Shown piece by piece: positions 10,245 to 19,591 of a stretch of DNA of 62,308 nt. The position numbers were made by a program, and so were the translations under genes. The stretch spans positions 1-62,308 of the forward strand of contig JASJDR010000040.1 in NCBI GenBank assembly GCA_030065615.1, given 5' to 3'. The notes beneath the pieces are model-generated. The model was not told where the DNA came from. It was given only the letters and a program-made list of their open reading frames with translations, and did no database searches. Positions within the stretch are counted from its first letter, which is position 1; each line of letters begins with the position of its first letter. The stretch is from Xenococcus sp. MO_188.B8 (GTDB lineage Bacteria > Cyanobacteriota > Cyanobacteriia > Cyanobacteriales > Xenococcaceae).

Positions 10245-11204
10245 GTGACAGTAAACAGTGATAAATTAAAGCCAGACTGGGCGGGAGATGATTTACTATC
10301 TCGCTTGGTAAATCTTTTGATTAAGACTAAACCTATCTACCGCATCATGAAACGTCAAGCTAGACAGGTACTTATTAGAACAGCGGAAAAAAATGGAATT
10401 CCTTGGCGCAAAAACTACCAAGAATTAGCAAACTCTGAAGTCAAAGAATTATATAACGCGATCGCCGATCCTGATTTAGTATATCCAGATTACTATCAAG
10501 TCCCTTTTCATGCTTACGATCAAGGTAATCTCTGCTGGCAAGCGGCTTTTGAAGCAGAATCAGCTACCTATTCTATGGGATTACGGGTCTGGAAAAATGA
10601 ACCTGGTTTGACTTGGCAAGTTGCCCAAGATAGATTGCGTAATAGTTTTTATCAAGTAATAGAACCATATATTATTAATCCGATTCAAGATATTCTTGAT
10701 ATTGGTTGTTCAGTAGGTATTTCGACTTTAGCAGTCCATCGCTATTTTGGTGCTAGACAAGACATTTCCATCAATACTATTGGTTTAGATTTATCTCCTT
10801 ATATGTTAGCGGTAGCGCAAAAAAGAGATGAGCAACAAGAAATTAGCCAGTGGATTCATGGTAAAGCCGAAAATACTAATTTTGCTGATAATTCTTTTGA
10901 TTTAGTCACGCTACAATTTGTTCTCCATGAATTGCCTCACAAGGCAACCCAAGAATTTTTTCAGGAAATTTTCCGTATCCTTCGCCCTGGTGGAGTTATT
11001 GCAATTGTCGATAATAACCCTGCTTCCCCTGTAATTCAGAATTTACCTCCAGTGCTATTTACTTTAATGAAAAGTACTGAACCTTGGAGCGATGATTATT
11101 GCACTTTTAATATAGAGCAATCATTAGTAGAGACAGGCTTTAACTATCAAACTACAGTTCCCAGTGATCCTCGTCATAGAGCTATTATTGGAATTAAAAA
11201 TTGA
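10245..11204 (+). CDS. Class I SAM-dependent methyltransferase
   Basis: The 319-residue protein starts at GTG (10245). An N-terminal region of about 140 residues of unknown role precedes a methyltransferase domain with motif I ILDIGCSVGISTL near 147-159. The later strand LGLDLSPYMLAVA and the LRPGGVIAIVDNNP turn are typical of the Methyltransf_11/25 fold. The N-terminal part (YYQVPFHAYDQGNLCW) is conserved in cyanobacterial homologues as I recall them, so this is not a generic domain alone. Substrate unknown. It is followed after 104 bp by a Uma2 gene with no obvious functional link. Confidence 0.8.
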   Translation: MTVNSDKLKPDWAGDDLLSRLVNLLIKTKPIYRIMKRQARQVLIRTAEKNGIPWRKNYQELANSEVKELYNAIADPDLVYPDYYQVPFHAYDQGNLCWQAAFEAESATYSMGLRVWKNEPGLTWQVAQDRLRNSFYQVIEPYIINPIQDILDIGCSVGISTLAVHRYFGARQDISINTIGLDLSPYMLAVAQKRDEQQEISQWIHGKAENTNFADNSFDLVTLQFVLHELPHKATQEFFQEIFRILRPGGVIAIVDNNPASPVIQNLPPVLFTLMKSTEPWSDDYCTFNIEQSLVETGFNYQTTVPSDPRHRAIIGIKN

Positions 11205-11308
11205 ATATTGTGGCTGATATAAATAATCAATTACTATAGAAATAATTAATTAGTTATGAAAAATATCCGTAATTTCTAGATTCTTATTAAAAAGAGCTAA
11301 ATAGAATC

Positions 11309-11890
11309 ATGACAGCAAACACAGCAGAAAAATTATTAACTTTTCAAGAGTATCTTTGCTATGAAGATGAGACAGACAATCGCTATGAATTAGTTGATGG
11401 GAGATTAGAAGCAATGAATCCTCCTACTTTTAGGCACATGTTAATTGCTAAATTAATCGAACAAGCTTTTGATCGGGAAATTAGTCGTTTAAAATTGCCT
11501 TGGCTATGTCTAAAAGAGTCAGGAATTCGTACAGGTTGGCGTAAGTCTAGATTGACAGATATTGCTGTAATTAAAGCTAAAGATATACAAGAATTTATTG
11601 ACCAATCAGCAGTATGTCAAGTTTCTCCTTTACTAGCGGTGGAGATCGTAAGTCCAGAATCAATCAAACGTGATTATAGATATAAGCGATCGGAATATGC
11701 TGCTTTAGAAATACCTGAATATTGGATTGTCGATCCTCAAGAAAATAAAGTTACCGTGTTACTTTTGGATGAAGGTTTATATGAAGAAACTGTATTTACT
11801 AGAGAAGAAAAGATCGTTTCTGTTACTTTCTCTGAATTAAAATTAACTGTTAAAGACGTTTTAGCAGCAGGAGATCTTGAGACTTCATAA
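11309..11890 (+). CDS. Uma2-family (DUF820) putative restriction-like endonuclease
   Basis: The 193-residue protein has the Uma2 layout: an N-terminal TFQEYLCYEDETDNRYELVDG region, then SRLTDIAVIK, the core LAVEIVSPES and the YAALEIPEYWIVDP strand. The Asp in the TDI strand and the Glu in VEIVSPES are the expected metal-binding residues of the PD-(D/E)XK fold. The family is hugely expanded in cyanobacteria, often in dozens of copies, and its function is unproven. The gene appears intact and sits next to a patch of decayed genes. Confidence 0.88.
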   Translation: MTANTAEKLLTFQEYLCYEDETDNRYELVDGRLEAMNPPTFRHMLIAKLIEQAFDREISRLKLPWLCLKESGIRTGWRKSRLTDIAVIKAKDIQEFIDQSAVCQVSPLLAVEIVSPESIKRDYRYKRSEYAALEIPEYWIVDPQENKVTVLLLDEGLYEETVFTREEKIVSVTFSELKLTVKDVLAAGDLETS

Positions 11891-11946
11891 TTAAAATAAA
11901 AATAGCTCTTAACTATACCAGAAAATATTTATCTAAGAGTTCTATT

Positions 11947-12204
11947 TTAATCAATTACTGATTTACCAAGGAAAGATGTGATCTCTTTTACTAACCATTT
12001 CTTTTCTATTTGAGATACGTATCTACCAAATTGATGAGTCTTTATTCCCTCAACAATGAAACATTTACCAACTACGGAAAAATCAATAGAATTATCTGCA
12101 CTTATAGACAACGTATTATAGGTGAATTTGACTGCTGCAATATCTTCGGTTTTGCCACAAATCTGACGTTTATAGCCAAATAAACCATATTTGATACATT
12201 TTAC
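11947..12204 (-). pseudogene. Start-less gene remnant
   Basis: A minus-strand frame is open from 12204 to a stop at 11947-11949. It reads KCIKYGLFGYKRQICGKTED near its start and ends KKWLVKEITSFLGKSVID. It has no ATG or GTG near its beginning, and an in-frame stop lies just upstream. The ending resembles the W-L-V-x-E-I-x-x-F-L tail of cyanobacterial PH-like or YcxB-type membrane proteins (from memory). It looks like the 3' part of a gene whose 5' part has gone. Confidence 0.4.
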
Positions 12205-12311
12205 TTATTTCCCTTTGGCTATTGTAGGGGTTTTGGAATTAGTCAGAACATATGATCCAGATTTTTTTATTATAAAATAGTTCCAGATTAACAATGATAA
12301 TTTAACTTCAT

Positions 12312-12669
12312 ATGATCATTTATTTATTGGGTTACTATTTATTAGTCTTACTATATTTACGTTGTTCTCTAAAATTTGCCCCAAATATCATCTAATATTT
12401 CGCTGGATAGCTGCTCATGGTTACAAAAAAATTTTGTTAAACAAGAACTAAGAAAGGTGGAAATTAATGAGGCACAGATCAAAATTGTCTTAGATAGCTA
12501 TCGTGAAATTCGCACCTGGAAAAATTATATTAAATTTGTATAATCATCAAAATTTTTTTTACTTTATTACGATAAAGAAGAGTATCAAATCATTCCCAAG
12601 CGAGCTTTTAATACTGAATCAGATATAGACTTATTTCGTAATCTTTTACAGGATAAAATTACTAAATAG
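12312..12669 (+). pseudogene. YcxB-like protein remnant (frameshift plus in-frame TAA)
   Basis: An ATG at 12312 gives a hydrophobic stretch (MIIYLLGYYLLVLLYLR). After a change of frame the sequence reads LDSYREIRTWKNYIKFV, is cut by TAA at 12541-12543, and resumes as LLYYDKEEYQIIPKRAFNTE and on to TAG at 12667. The IIPKRAF motif, followed by an Asp/Leu-rich helix, is the C-terminal signature of YcxB-type membrane proteins. There is at least one frameshift and one nonsense codon, so the gene is dead. Confidence 0.6.
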
Positions 12670-12804
12670 TTAATTATTGGTTCAAATATTGTTAGAGAAG
12701 GATTAGCTAGTTTACTCGAAACTCATAGCGGTCTAGAAATTGTCGGGGAAGCAGAAAATGGCAAAATTTCTGGCTCTCCTAGAGTGGTTATGACAAAACA
12801 ATAA
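12670..12804 (+). pseudogene. Fragment of a NarL-type response regulator receiver
   Basis: Directly after the YcxB stop, in the same frame, the sequence reads LIIGSNIVREGLASLLETHS and then LEIVGEAENG before losing similarity and stopping at 12802. This matches the first 35 or so residues of NarL/FixJ receiver domains (VREGL...LL...EIVGEAxNG). The phospho-acceptor region and the HTH output domain are absent. It is a truncated relic. Confidence 0.6.
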
Positions 12805-12818
12805 GAATAAATATATCA

Positions 12819-12839
12819 AAGCCTTGCTTTGTAAGGCTT
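12819..12839. repeat. Inverted repeat, terminator-like
   Basis: Seven-base arms AAGCCTT and AAGGCTT flank a 7-nt loop. No T-run follows directly, so it could be either a hairpin terminator of the lost genes or a transposon-end remnant. Confidence 0.35.
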
Positions 12840-13118
12840 ACAAGATTAGAAAAATTTAATTCTAATAAAAATCAATTTTTGTTTTGTTACACTACTTGAC
12901 CTCATGAGGGAATGAGGCATTATTAGCTAATAAATTATCACAGCTATTCTAGGAGAGCCAAATTTCTATAGAGCGATCGCGTATAAGTCTGAATTTACTG
13001 AAATTGTTATTTTTGCTAATAAGTATTTGAATAGAAAACTCTCATTATTACACTTAGAGCATCAATTTAGATAGATCAGAATCTGACAACAATTTTTTAT
13101 CTAATTCTAGTTATTTAA
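12840..13118. other. Non-coding spacer
   Basis: AT-rich sequence between the gene remnants and the membrane protein gene. It carries one HIP1-type site (GAGCGATCGCGT near 12972). I see no gene here. Confidence 0.4.
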
Positions 13119-14615
13119 TTATTTATGAGTCATTCTCCTCAAACTTCTAGTTTGTTCTAAAATTTGTTCCACATCTTCTTCCGATAAACGTGCTACATAA
13201 TTGACCTTAATTTCTTCTAATAAATCAATCAGTAAATTTTCAATACTTTTCAAGCTTTGTTTTTCTTGGATTTCAGAAAGAAAAGATTGGCGGATACTGT
13301 CACTAAGACTTTCTACTAACTTCTCAAATTTCTTATCCTCTTCCAAAGCAGCCTGTAATGTAGCAGCAAAAGCTTGATAGGTTTGGGTAACTAATTGATG
13401 AGTAATATTAGAAACTGCATTTTTTCCTCCAGGAATCAAGCTAATTCCTTGATAGGCTGAAGATTGATGAATCGCTTTTTCAAGACTATATTGTAACAAA
13501 GCTTCTGCTTCTGGTTGAATCTGTGGTAGTACCCGATCTGCTAAGGTATTAGCAAAGATTTTCACTAACTCCGCAGTTTCATTTATATCGTTGAGATCGA
13601 TGTAAGAATGCTCTTCGCTCGCTGTCAGAAAATTAGTAATTTCTCCTTGACGAACCGAAGTTTGCATTTGTCCGATAACTCGAATTACCACAACTTCCGT
13701 AATATCTTCCGCAATTCCCGCCACAATACCTTGGCTGACTTGTTTTTTAATACTTGTTAGATTGATGATTTTTGCCGTATTTAAACGAATCACCGTGGGA
13801 ATAACTCTTAACCAGCGCCAAAAAGGTAAAAATAGAAAAATATCGTACCAACGCCATAACATCGCATCTCGCCAACTCACTCCAGTATAGGTACGACTGA
13901 TGTACCAAGTACGACAGATGAATTCTAAGGCAAATATTAACCCAAAGGGAAAATCGATTAAGCCAAAATTATTGATATAACTATTATTTTCTCCCCAATA
14001 ACGAAAGTAGTTAGTATTCATGAGTGGAACAATTTCACCCTTCATAAAAGCTAGTTCTTCGTTAGTGCGATCGCGTAAATTATCGACACTCCAAAATTCC
14101 CTAAAAGCTTGCTTAGAGGAATTCTCTTCATTGGGAAGATGGGCTCGCATCTCATTTTTAATTCTTTCTAACGTCCCCGACTTTCCGGCTCTAGCAAAAG
14201 GGTCATTATCAATTATTCTCTCGCTGCGATCGCGCAAATCAGCCAAAATAACCTCGATCTCAGGAGAGTCAATACTATGATTAACGAGTTGCTGTTCCAA
14301 CTCTGTTATCTTGGCGATATAAGCTTCCGTAGCACGATGGGGAACAATGCCTTTAATATCATCATATTTTGTAATGATCTTAGAAATAGGGGCAGGAATC
14401 AGATCTAGTGAAATTCCTTCTGTTTCGAAATATGCCGATCTAACATAACCAATTCTAACTTGACCATTAAACCAAAAATCACGAAAAGGAATATAAGTTA
14501 AGTCAAAAATAACCAAAATTAAGTTCAGGGTAGCCAACAATGCCATGACTCTTTCAAACCAAAGATTGCGGCTTTTTTTGACTTTTTTTACAGCAGAATT
14601 TTTAACAATAGTCAT
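13119..14615 (-). CDS. Conserved cyanobacterial membrane protein, possibly channel-like
   Basis: The 498-residue protein has a cytoplasmic basic N-terminus and a membrane helix near 22-42. A large soluble loop (45-215) follows, then a second hydrophobic pair around 220-265 with an aromatic, Arg-rich segment WRWLRVIPTVIRL. The rest (280-498) is a long helical, acidic domain without membrane segments. The LEFICRTWYIS...LPFWRWLRVIP stretch recalls S3-S4-like parts of voltage-gated channel folds, but no pore loop is visible, so I do not call it a channel. It is transcribed alone. Confidence 0.6.
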   Translation of the reverse strand: MTIVKNSAVKKVKKSRNLWFERVMALLATLNLILVIFDLTYIPFRDFWFNGQVRIGYVRSAYFETEGISLDLIPAPISKIITKYDDIKGIVPHRATEAYIAKITELEQQLVNHSIDSPEIEVILADLRDRSERIIDNDPFARAGKSGTLERIKNEMRAHLPNEENSSKQAFREFWSVDNLRDRTNEELAFMKGEIVPLMNTNYFRYWGENNSYINNFGLIDFPFGLIFALEFICRTWYISRTYTGVSWRDAMLWRWYDIFLFLPFWRWLRVIPTVIRLNTAKIINLTSIKKQVSQGIVAGIAEDITEVVVIRVIGQMQTSVRQGEITNFLTASEEHSYIDLNDINETAELVKIFANTLADRVLPQIQPEAEALLQYSLEKAIHQSSAYQGISLIPGGKNAVSNITHQLVTQTYQAFAATLQAALEEDKKFEKLVESLSDSIRQSFLSEIQEKQSLKSIENLLIDLLEEIKVNYVARLSEEDVEQILEQTRSLRRMTHK

Positions 14616-14802
14616 TATTTTCGATAATTACCTATCATCGAGAATAATTTTATCGGTTAATAATGGTTAAAATCTTAATGTTTCCTTTATCTCCTGATTT
14701 ATCATTAATTATTTTTTCATAAGAAATCTTAGTTAAAAACTTTGCTTCCAACTAAAAATATTGCCTTCTATCTCTCCAAAAGATAGTTTACTATAATAAA
14801 AA

Positions 14803-15036
14803 CTATTTTACTTCCGTAACTCGAAATCCCATTTGACATTGATAAACCTTAGCTTGACCATCTTGGTTCTTGTGATTATTCAGTAAATGACCGCAACCTA
14901 AATTTCCTTGATGCCAGCGGGGTGAGCCTCCACGATCCGCCATTAAACACCCTGGACAAACTTGGTTTACTGATAATACTTGCTTGTTTGTAAGAATAAC
15001 CAGCATATCTTTGCCCTTTTGTAGCTCTGTATTCAT
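14803..15036 (-). CDS. Small Cys-rich protein, uncharacterised
   Basis: The 77-residue protein contains VCPGCLMADRGG, then GNLGCGH and YQCQMGF. These give four Cys and two His that could bind one zinc ion or an iron-sulfur cluster. A shorter start at the Met of MLVILTN is possible. The gene stands alone between two oppositely oriented genes. I do not know its function; the regular CPxC spacing makes it more likely a real gene than a chance frame. Confidence 0.6.
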   Translation of the reverse strand: MNTELQKGKDMLVILTNKQVLSVNQVCPGCLMADRGGSPRWHQGNLGCGHLLNNHKNQDGQAKVYQCQMGFRVTEVK

Positions 15037-15297
15037 ATTACTTCATATCTTCTGCTACTAGGTAATATCTGGCACATAGCTTAACAGTTTGTTAAGAAAA
15101 ACCCATTTTCAAACTTTAAGTTGATTTTTCTGATCCCCAATTTTTAATACCTCTTCATTCAAGCTCCCAACTCCTCTGAAGAAAAAAATGATAGTAAAGT
15201 TAGTGAAGAGTAATTATTGGGAACTCTATACAATAGAACTTTTAATTTTTGAGTTGACAATAAATATTAGCTATTTCATTATTTATAATAATTGCTC

Positions 15298-16332
15298 ATG
15301 GCGTTTGCTATTAATCACGGACTGTTTAGACTAAATATCACCGATTACCATGCAATCTTAGGTGTTCCCCTTGATGAAGAACCGAAGAATATTCGCTTGA
15401 AATATTTACGCATAGCTCAAAAACTTCATCCCGATACTTGCAAAGGGGAGCAAGTCAGAAAAGATTTGGCTAATAGCATTTTGTCGAAACTAGTCAATCC
15501 TGCCTATGAACAATTATCCCGCAAAAATTGTTTTGCCGAGCATCAGCTAGTCTTAACTCAAATTGGTAAACGTTTAGCCGAAAAAAGCGATCGCATGAAC
15601 GTGGCAAGTAAACAGGCAAAAGACTTACTCCAGTGTGAACATAAATTAGAGCTAGCATACAACGAACAGCTAAAGAAACTGATTACTAACCAATATAAAG
15701 ATCTCGAAAAAGTTGCAGATAAAATAGCGATCATCAGTGAACTAAATTTAGTTTACTTAATGATCAAACACAGTCGAGGAATTAATCAAGAACAGAAGAT
15801 CCAACCTCAAGCTAATCAACAAAGACGGCAACCATCTCCAACCAAAAAACCCCCACAATCACCACCTAAAGCCTCATCAGTTAAACCCCCACAATCACCC
15901 AAACCACCACAACCTGACCAATCAACAAGCGACAAGAATCCTTCTGAAGAAATGACACCTCAAGTGAGAGTGTTATCTTTTATTCGTCGTGCCAAAGAAT
16001 ATATAGACAAGAATAGTTATTCTCAGGCTATTGCGGAATTACGAGATGGAATCAAAATAGATCCCAACAATAGTACCTGTCATGGACTGATGGGAAAAAT
16101 CTATCTCCTTCAGAATCAAATTACAATGGCTAAAGTTCATATTGGCAAAGCCCATAAAGCCAATCCTCAAGATCCCATAGTTATCGAAGTAAGAAAAGAG
16201 TTAAATAAAATAACTAAAAATCAATCTACAAAGCCGAGAAACGGCAAAGCTCAAGGTTCAAGTAAATCCAAGGCACCCAAATCCGAAAATAAAGGACTCT
16301 TTAGTGGATTGTTTGGCGCGAAAAAAAAGTAA
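15298..16332 (+). CDS. J-domain protein with C-terminal TPR
   Basis: An ATG at 15298 is preferred over the TTG two codons upstream, giving 344 residues. A J domain lies near the N-terminus (YHAILGVPLDEEP...LRIAQKLHPDTCKG) with the HPD motif that stimulates Hsp70 ATPase. A basic helical segment, a Pro/Gln-rich linker with repeated PPQSP units (about 170-210), two TPR-like helical pairs (SQAIAELRDGIKIDPNNSTC) and a Lys-rich tail ending GLFGAKKK follow. It probably recruits DnaK to a particular partner or complex. It lies 78 bp upstream of hisZ in the same direction. Confidence 0.82.
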   Translation: MAFAINHGLFRLNITDYHAILGVPLDEEPKNIRLKYLRIAQKLHPDTCKGEQVRKDLANSILSKLVNPAYEQLSRKNCFAEHQLVLTQIGKRLAEKSDRMNVASKQAKDLLQCEHKLELAYNEQLKKLITNQYKDLEKVADKIAIISELNLVYLMIKHSRGINQEQKIQPQANQQRRQPSPTKKPPQSPPKASSVKPPQSPKPPQPDQSTSDKNPSEEMTPQVRVLSFIRRAKEYIDKNSYSQAIAELRDGIKIDPNNSTCHGLMGKIYLLQNQITMAKVHIGKAHKANPQDPIVIEVRKELNKITKNQSTKPRNGKAQGSSKSKAPKSENKGLFSGLFGAKKK

Positions 16333-16410
16333 ATTAGTTATCGGGTCGGATAAATATATAATTGTCTACGGTTTATAGAGAACAAAGTAACGTAGTTTTT
16401 ATAGTTAAAT

Positions 16411-17634
16411 ATGATTTATCAACCTCCAGCAGGAGCGAGGGATTTACTTCCCCTAGAGGTAGCCCAAAAAGCTTGGATTAATGATCGCTTACAACAAGTC
16501 TTTCAACAATGGGGCTATCAAAGAATAGTTACTTCTACTCTAGAATTGCTTGATACTTTAACCGCTGGTGGTGCCATTGATCCTGCTACCGTAATTCAGT
16601 TAAGAGATAATTCTCAAGGGATTTTAGGCTTGAGACCCGAAGTGACAGCTTCTATCGCCCGTGCAGCAGTGACTCGTATGGCAGGAAATACTTATCCGCA
16701 AAGACTTTGCTATCGAGCCAATGTCTTTCGCAATCCTCCTCAAGCTCATCATGGAGGGCAAATGGAATATTATCAAGCAGGGGTAGAGCTGTTATTTGCT
16801 GGGGGAGTTCTTGCCGATGCCGAAATCATTCTCCTCTTAGTAGATTGCTTACAAGATTTGGGAGTCCCTAATTGGCAAATTCTCATGGGACAAGCCGAAT
16901 TAACGCGATCGCTTTTAGCTGTATTTCCGCCAGCAATGCTACCTCAGATACGCCATTGTATTGCTCATTTAGACCGTATTGCCCTGGAAAATCTAGATCT
17001 AGAGCCCCAATTGCGACAAAGAGCCTTATTTCTATTCGATCTTCGAGGAAAACCCGAAACAGTTTTGGCGAAAGTCGCGACTCTTGATTTAGATTCAGCA
17101 ACTTTAAATACGGTTAATAACCTTAAGTCTTTAGTCGATTTAATTAATCGTAGTTCCCGTAATCCAATCCCTCTAACCCTTGATCTTAGCTTGCTTCAAA
17201 CTTTTGACTATTATACGGGAATGGTTTTTGAAGCTGTAAGTTTTGAGGAAAATCAATCCTATCTTTTAGGTCAAGGGGGACGCTACGATCAATTGTTGGG
17301 ATTATATAATCCTCAAGGAGAAACTGCTCCTGGTATTGGTTTTTCGCTCAATATTGAAGATATTCATGCTTCTTTAATTACTACTGAAAAGTTGCCACAA
17401 CAAGTAAAGGCTAGCGATTGGTTAGTTATTCCAGAAAGTTCTGATGCAGAAATAGCTGCTTTTAATTATGCAGATAAGTTGCGTAATTCTCAACCAGGAA
17501 TCGGAGTAGAAATCGATCTGGGTGGACGTAGTCCCGAAGAAATTCGTAATTATGCTCAGATTTGTCGAATTGCCAACTTAGCCTGGATCAAAGCTGATGG
17601 CACTTCGATTATTGAGTCTATAGTTAACAAGTAA
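16411..17634 (+). CDS. hisZ: ATP phosphoribosyltransferase regulatory subunit
   Basis: The 407-residue protein is a class II aminoacyl-tRNA-synthetase paralogue. It has an N-terminal YQPPAGARDLLPLE, the motif-2-like LCYRANVFRNPP with the expected Arg, and GQGGRYDQLLGLY near 289. It lacks the HisRS anticodon-binding domain layout and the HisRS A motif, so it should be HisZ. HisZ pairs with the short HisG to catalyse and feedback-regulate the first step of histidine synthesis. hisG is not nearby. It is collinear with the J-domain gene and the kinase gene. Confidence 0.9.
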   Translation: MIYQPPAGARDLLPLEVAQKAWINDRLQQVFQQWGYQRIVTSTLELLDTLTAGGAIDPATVIQLRDNSQGILGLRPEVTASIARAAVTRMAGNTYPQRLCYRANVFRNPPQAHHGGQMEYYQAGVELLFAGGVLADAEIILLLVDCLQDLGVPNWQILMGQAELTRSLLAVFPPAMLPQIRHCIAHLDRIALENLDLEPQLRQRALFLFDLRGKPETVLAKVATLDLDSATLNTVNNLKSLVDLINRSSRNPIPLTLDLSLLQTFDYYTGMVFEAVSFEENQSYLLGQGGRYDQLLGLYNPQGETAPGIGFSLNIEDIHASLITTEKLPQQVKASDWLVIPESSDAEIAAFNYADKLRNSQPGIGVEIDLGGRSPEEIRNYAQICRIANLAWIKADGTSIIESIVNK

Positions 17635-17750
17635 AAGGTTGTCGGGGAGACGGGGAGATTTTTAATAAGAGAAGAAAGATTGTCATTGAAAGTGCGATCG
17701 CTTTGAACAAGGATTTGAATTACTCTATGATTTAAGTTGATGATTGTTTC

Positions 17751-19151
17751 ATGGAAGTAATGCTGAGCGATCAAATTCTGCGCCAAAGATATAGAATCAT
17801 TGAACAGATTGGTGGTGGTGGTTTTGGAGATACTTATCTCGCGATCGATCTTGATTTTCCTGGTGAACGAAAGTGTGTAGTTAAACATCTCTCACCGAAA
17901 AATTTTGCTCCTGAAGCAGTTGCGATCGCAAAAAGACTCTTTAAAACTGAGGCAGAATGTTTATCTCGCCTAGGAGAACACGATCGCATACCCCGTCTTT
18001 ATTCTTACTTTGAAGAAGAGGGACAATTTTATCTGGTAGAAGAATTTATCCAAGGGTCAAATTTAGCTTCAGAATTTCAGTCAGGCAAAAAATGGAGTGA
18101 AGCAGCAACAGTTGATTTTCTGCAAGAATTACTGGAAATTCTCACTTTTGTTCATCAAGCAAATACCATTCATCGCGATATTAAACCAGCAAACATTATG
18201 CGTCGAGAGCGTGATGGAAGATTATTCTTAATTGATTTTGGTGCCGTTAAAGAAATTTTAACAGTCGATGAAAAAGGTCAGACAAATTCTACAAATTTAA
18301 CTGTTGGGATTGGCTCTATTGATTATATGGCTCCCGAACAAGCAAAGGGCAAACCTGGAAAGTATAGCGATATCTATGCTGTAGGGATGTTGGGCATTCA
18401 GGCTCTTACCGGTTTAACCTCAAGAGATTTACCCCAAGATTCAGACAAGTTTAGACAAATTTTAGATGAGCTACAAATTAACATTAGCTCTCAACTAGAA
18501 TCTGTTTTAGTTAAAATGATTAGCCTTCAACCTCAGAATCGTTTTGCTGATGCCGCTAAAGCACTTGAAGCACTTATTCCTGCTGATATTATTGAACCTC
18601 CGATAAAGACATCTCATCCTCCCAAAAAATTCTTAATAGCTTTATTAGGAGCGATCGCTATAAGTGGGGCAGGAATTTACGCTTTACAAGTTTCTAAACA
18701 GCCTAATTATGCTCAATTAGAGACCTATTTACAAAATAAACAATGGCAACAAGCTGATGCCAAAAGCGATCGCATTCTATTAAAAATTGCTGGAGAAGAT
18801 AGTGCTTTGGATGCCGAGTCCATTGCGAATTTTCCTTGTAATTCGCTGAGTAAAATCGATCGACTTTGGACTAATAATTCTAAGGGACGTTTTGGTTTTA
18901 CTCCTCAAAAGCAAGCTTATTTGGAAACGGGAAATCAAATCGGTCGCTTTACAGAATCAACTTATCAAGCATTTGGCGATCGCGTTGGCTGGAGAACTTT
19001 TAACTCTTGGAGTTTGTATGGCGACCTTAAGTTTACCGATATTGCACCTGTGGGACATCTTCCTAGCCCTGGGATGGTAGCTGCTGATAACGATTTGCGT
19101 TGGCGAGAAAGGGAAATGCTCTTATCGAGATTTGATGAGTGCGGATTGTGA
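17751..19151 (+). CDS. Ser/Thr protein kinase with C-terminal GUN4 domain
   Basis: The 466-residue protein has an Hanks-type kinase domain (about 8-275): glycine loop IGGGGFGDTY, VVKHL lysine, catalytic HRDIKPANIM, then DFGAVKE and APEQAKGKPGKYSDIYAVGM. A hydrophobic helix near 293-309 (FLIALLGAIAISGAGIY) would anchor it. The C-terminal 145 residues form a GUN4 domain: QLETYLQNKQWQQAD, FPCNSLSKIDRLW, then GRFGFTPQKQ and GHLPSPGMV. GUN4 binds Mg-protoporphyrin and activates Mg-chelatase, so the kinase may sense tetrapyrrole state (inference). A second ATG at 17760 is possible. A 51-codon frame overlaps its stop. Confidence 0.92.
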   Translation: MEVMLSDQILRQRYRIIEQIGGGGFGDTYLAIDLDFPGERKCVVKHLSPKNFAPEAVAIAKRLFKTEAECLSRLGEHDRIPRLYSYFEEEGQFYLVEEFIQGSNLASEFQSGKKWSEAATVDFLQELLEILTFVHQANTIHRDIKPANIMRRERDGRLFLIDFGAVKEILTVDEKGQTNSTNLTVGIGSIDYMAPEQAKGKPGKYSDIYAVGMLGIQALTGLTSRDLPQDSDKFRQILDELQINISSQLESVLVKMISLQPQNRFADAAKALEALIPADIIEPPIKTSHPPKKFLIALLGAIAISGAGIYALQVSKQPNYAQLETYLQNKQWQQADAKSDRILLKIAGEDSALDAESIANFPCNSLSKIDRLWTNNSKGRFGFTPQKQAYLETGNQIGRFTESTYQAFGDRVGWRTFNSWSLYGDLKFTDIAPVGHLPSPGMVAADNDLRWREREMLLSRFDECGL

Positions 19152-19303
19152 CGGGGATATTGGAAGTAGAGGAAGTGGTATTAGCAATAGCTTCTAGAAA
19201 GGGATATTCTCCATCCACTTACTGTGCCAAAATTATTAATGATTTAATCAGAAGTTTAAATAGCTTAGGAATAAGTTTACCTGTAAATAGAATCTATCAT
19301 TAA
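19148..19303 (+). CDS. Possible 51-residue ORF overlapping the kinase stop
   Basis: A GTG at 19148 overlaps the kinase TGA (GTGA), and the frame runs to TAA at 19301. It reads MTGILEVEEVVLAIASRKGY and ends NSLGISLPVNRIYH. The overlap would allow translational coupling. It could equally be the remnant of a larger gene, because the sequence looks protein-like but very short. I do not recognise the family. Confidence 0.35.
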   Translation: MTGILEVEEVVLAIASRKGYSPSTYCAKIINDLIRSLNSLGISLPVNRIYH

Positions 19304-19591
19304 TCATTTCAACCCCATATTGAAATAATATTTAATCTATATTTAGTCATATTTAAATTAGTTGAAATTTATTTTGAAATTTTATAAGATTAAAATTAGA
19401 AGATCTTATTATAGCGTTTCTCGAATTGATAAGGTACAAATCTAAACTTAGTTACGCTTGCTCAACTCTCCAATCTCTTATTTCTCCTTGCTTAAATAAA
19501 TTCCCATCAAAGTGTATCTCAGACAAGCGAGAATTGCTATATATCGATTCATCTTGAATGAAATACTGACTTTAAAAAGCAAGTTTGTCTC
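19304..19591. promoter_or_regulatory. AT-rich spacer upstream of COP23 gene
   Basis: A 288-bp spacer with no gene that I can support. It presumably carries the promoter of the COP23 gene. Confidence 0.35.
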
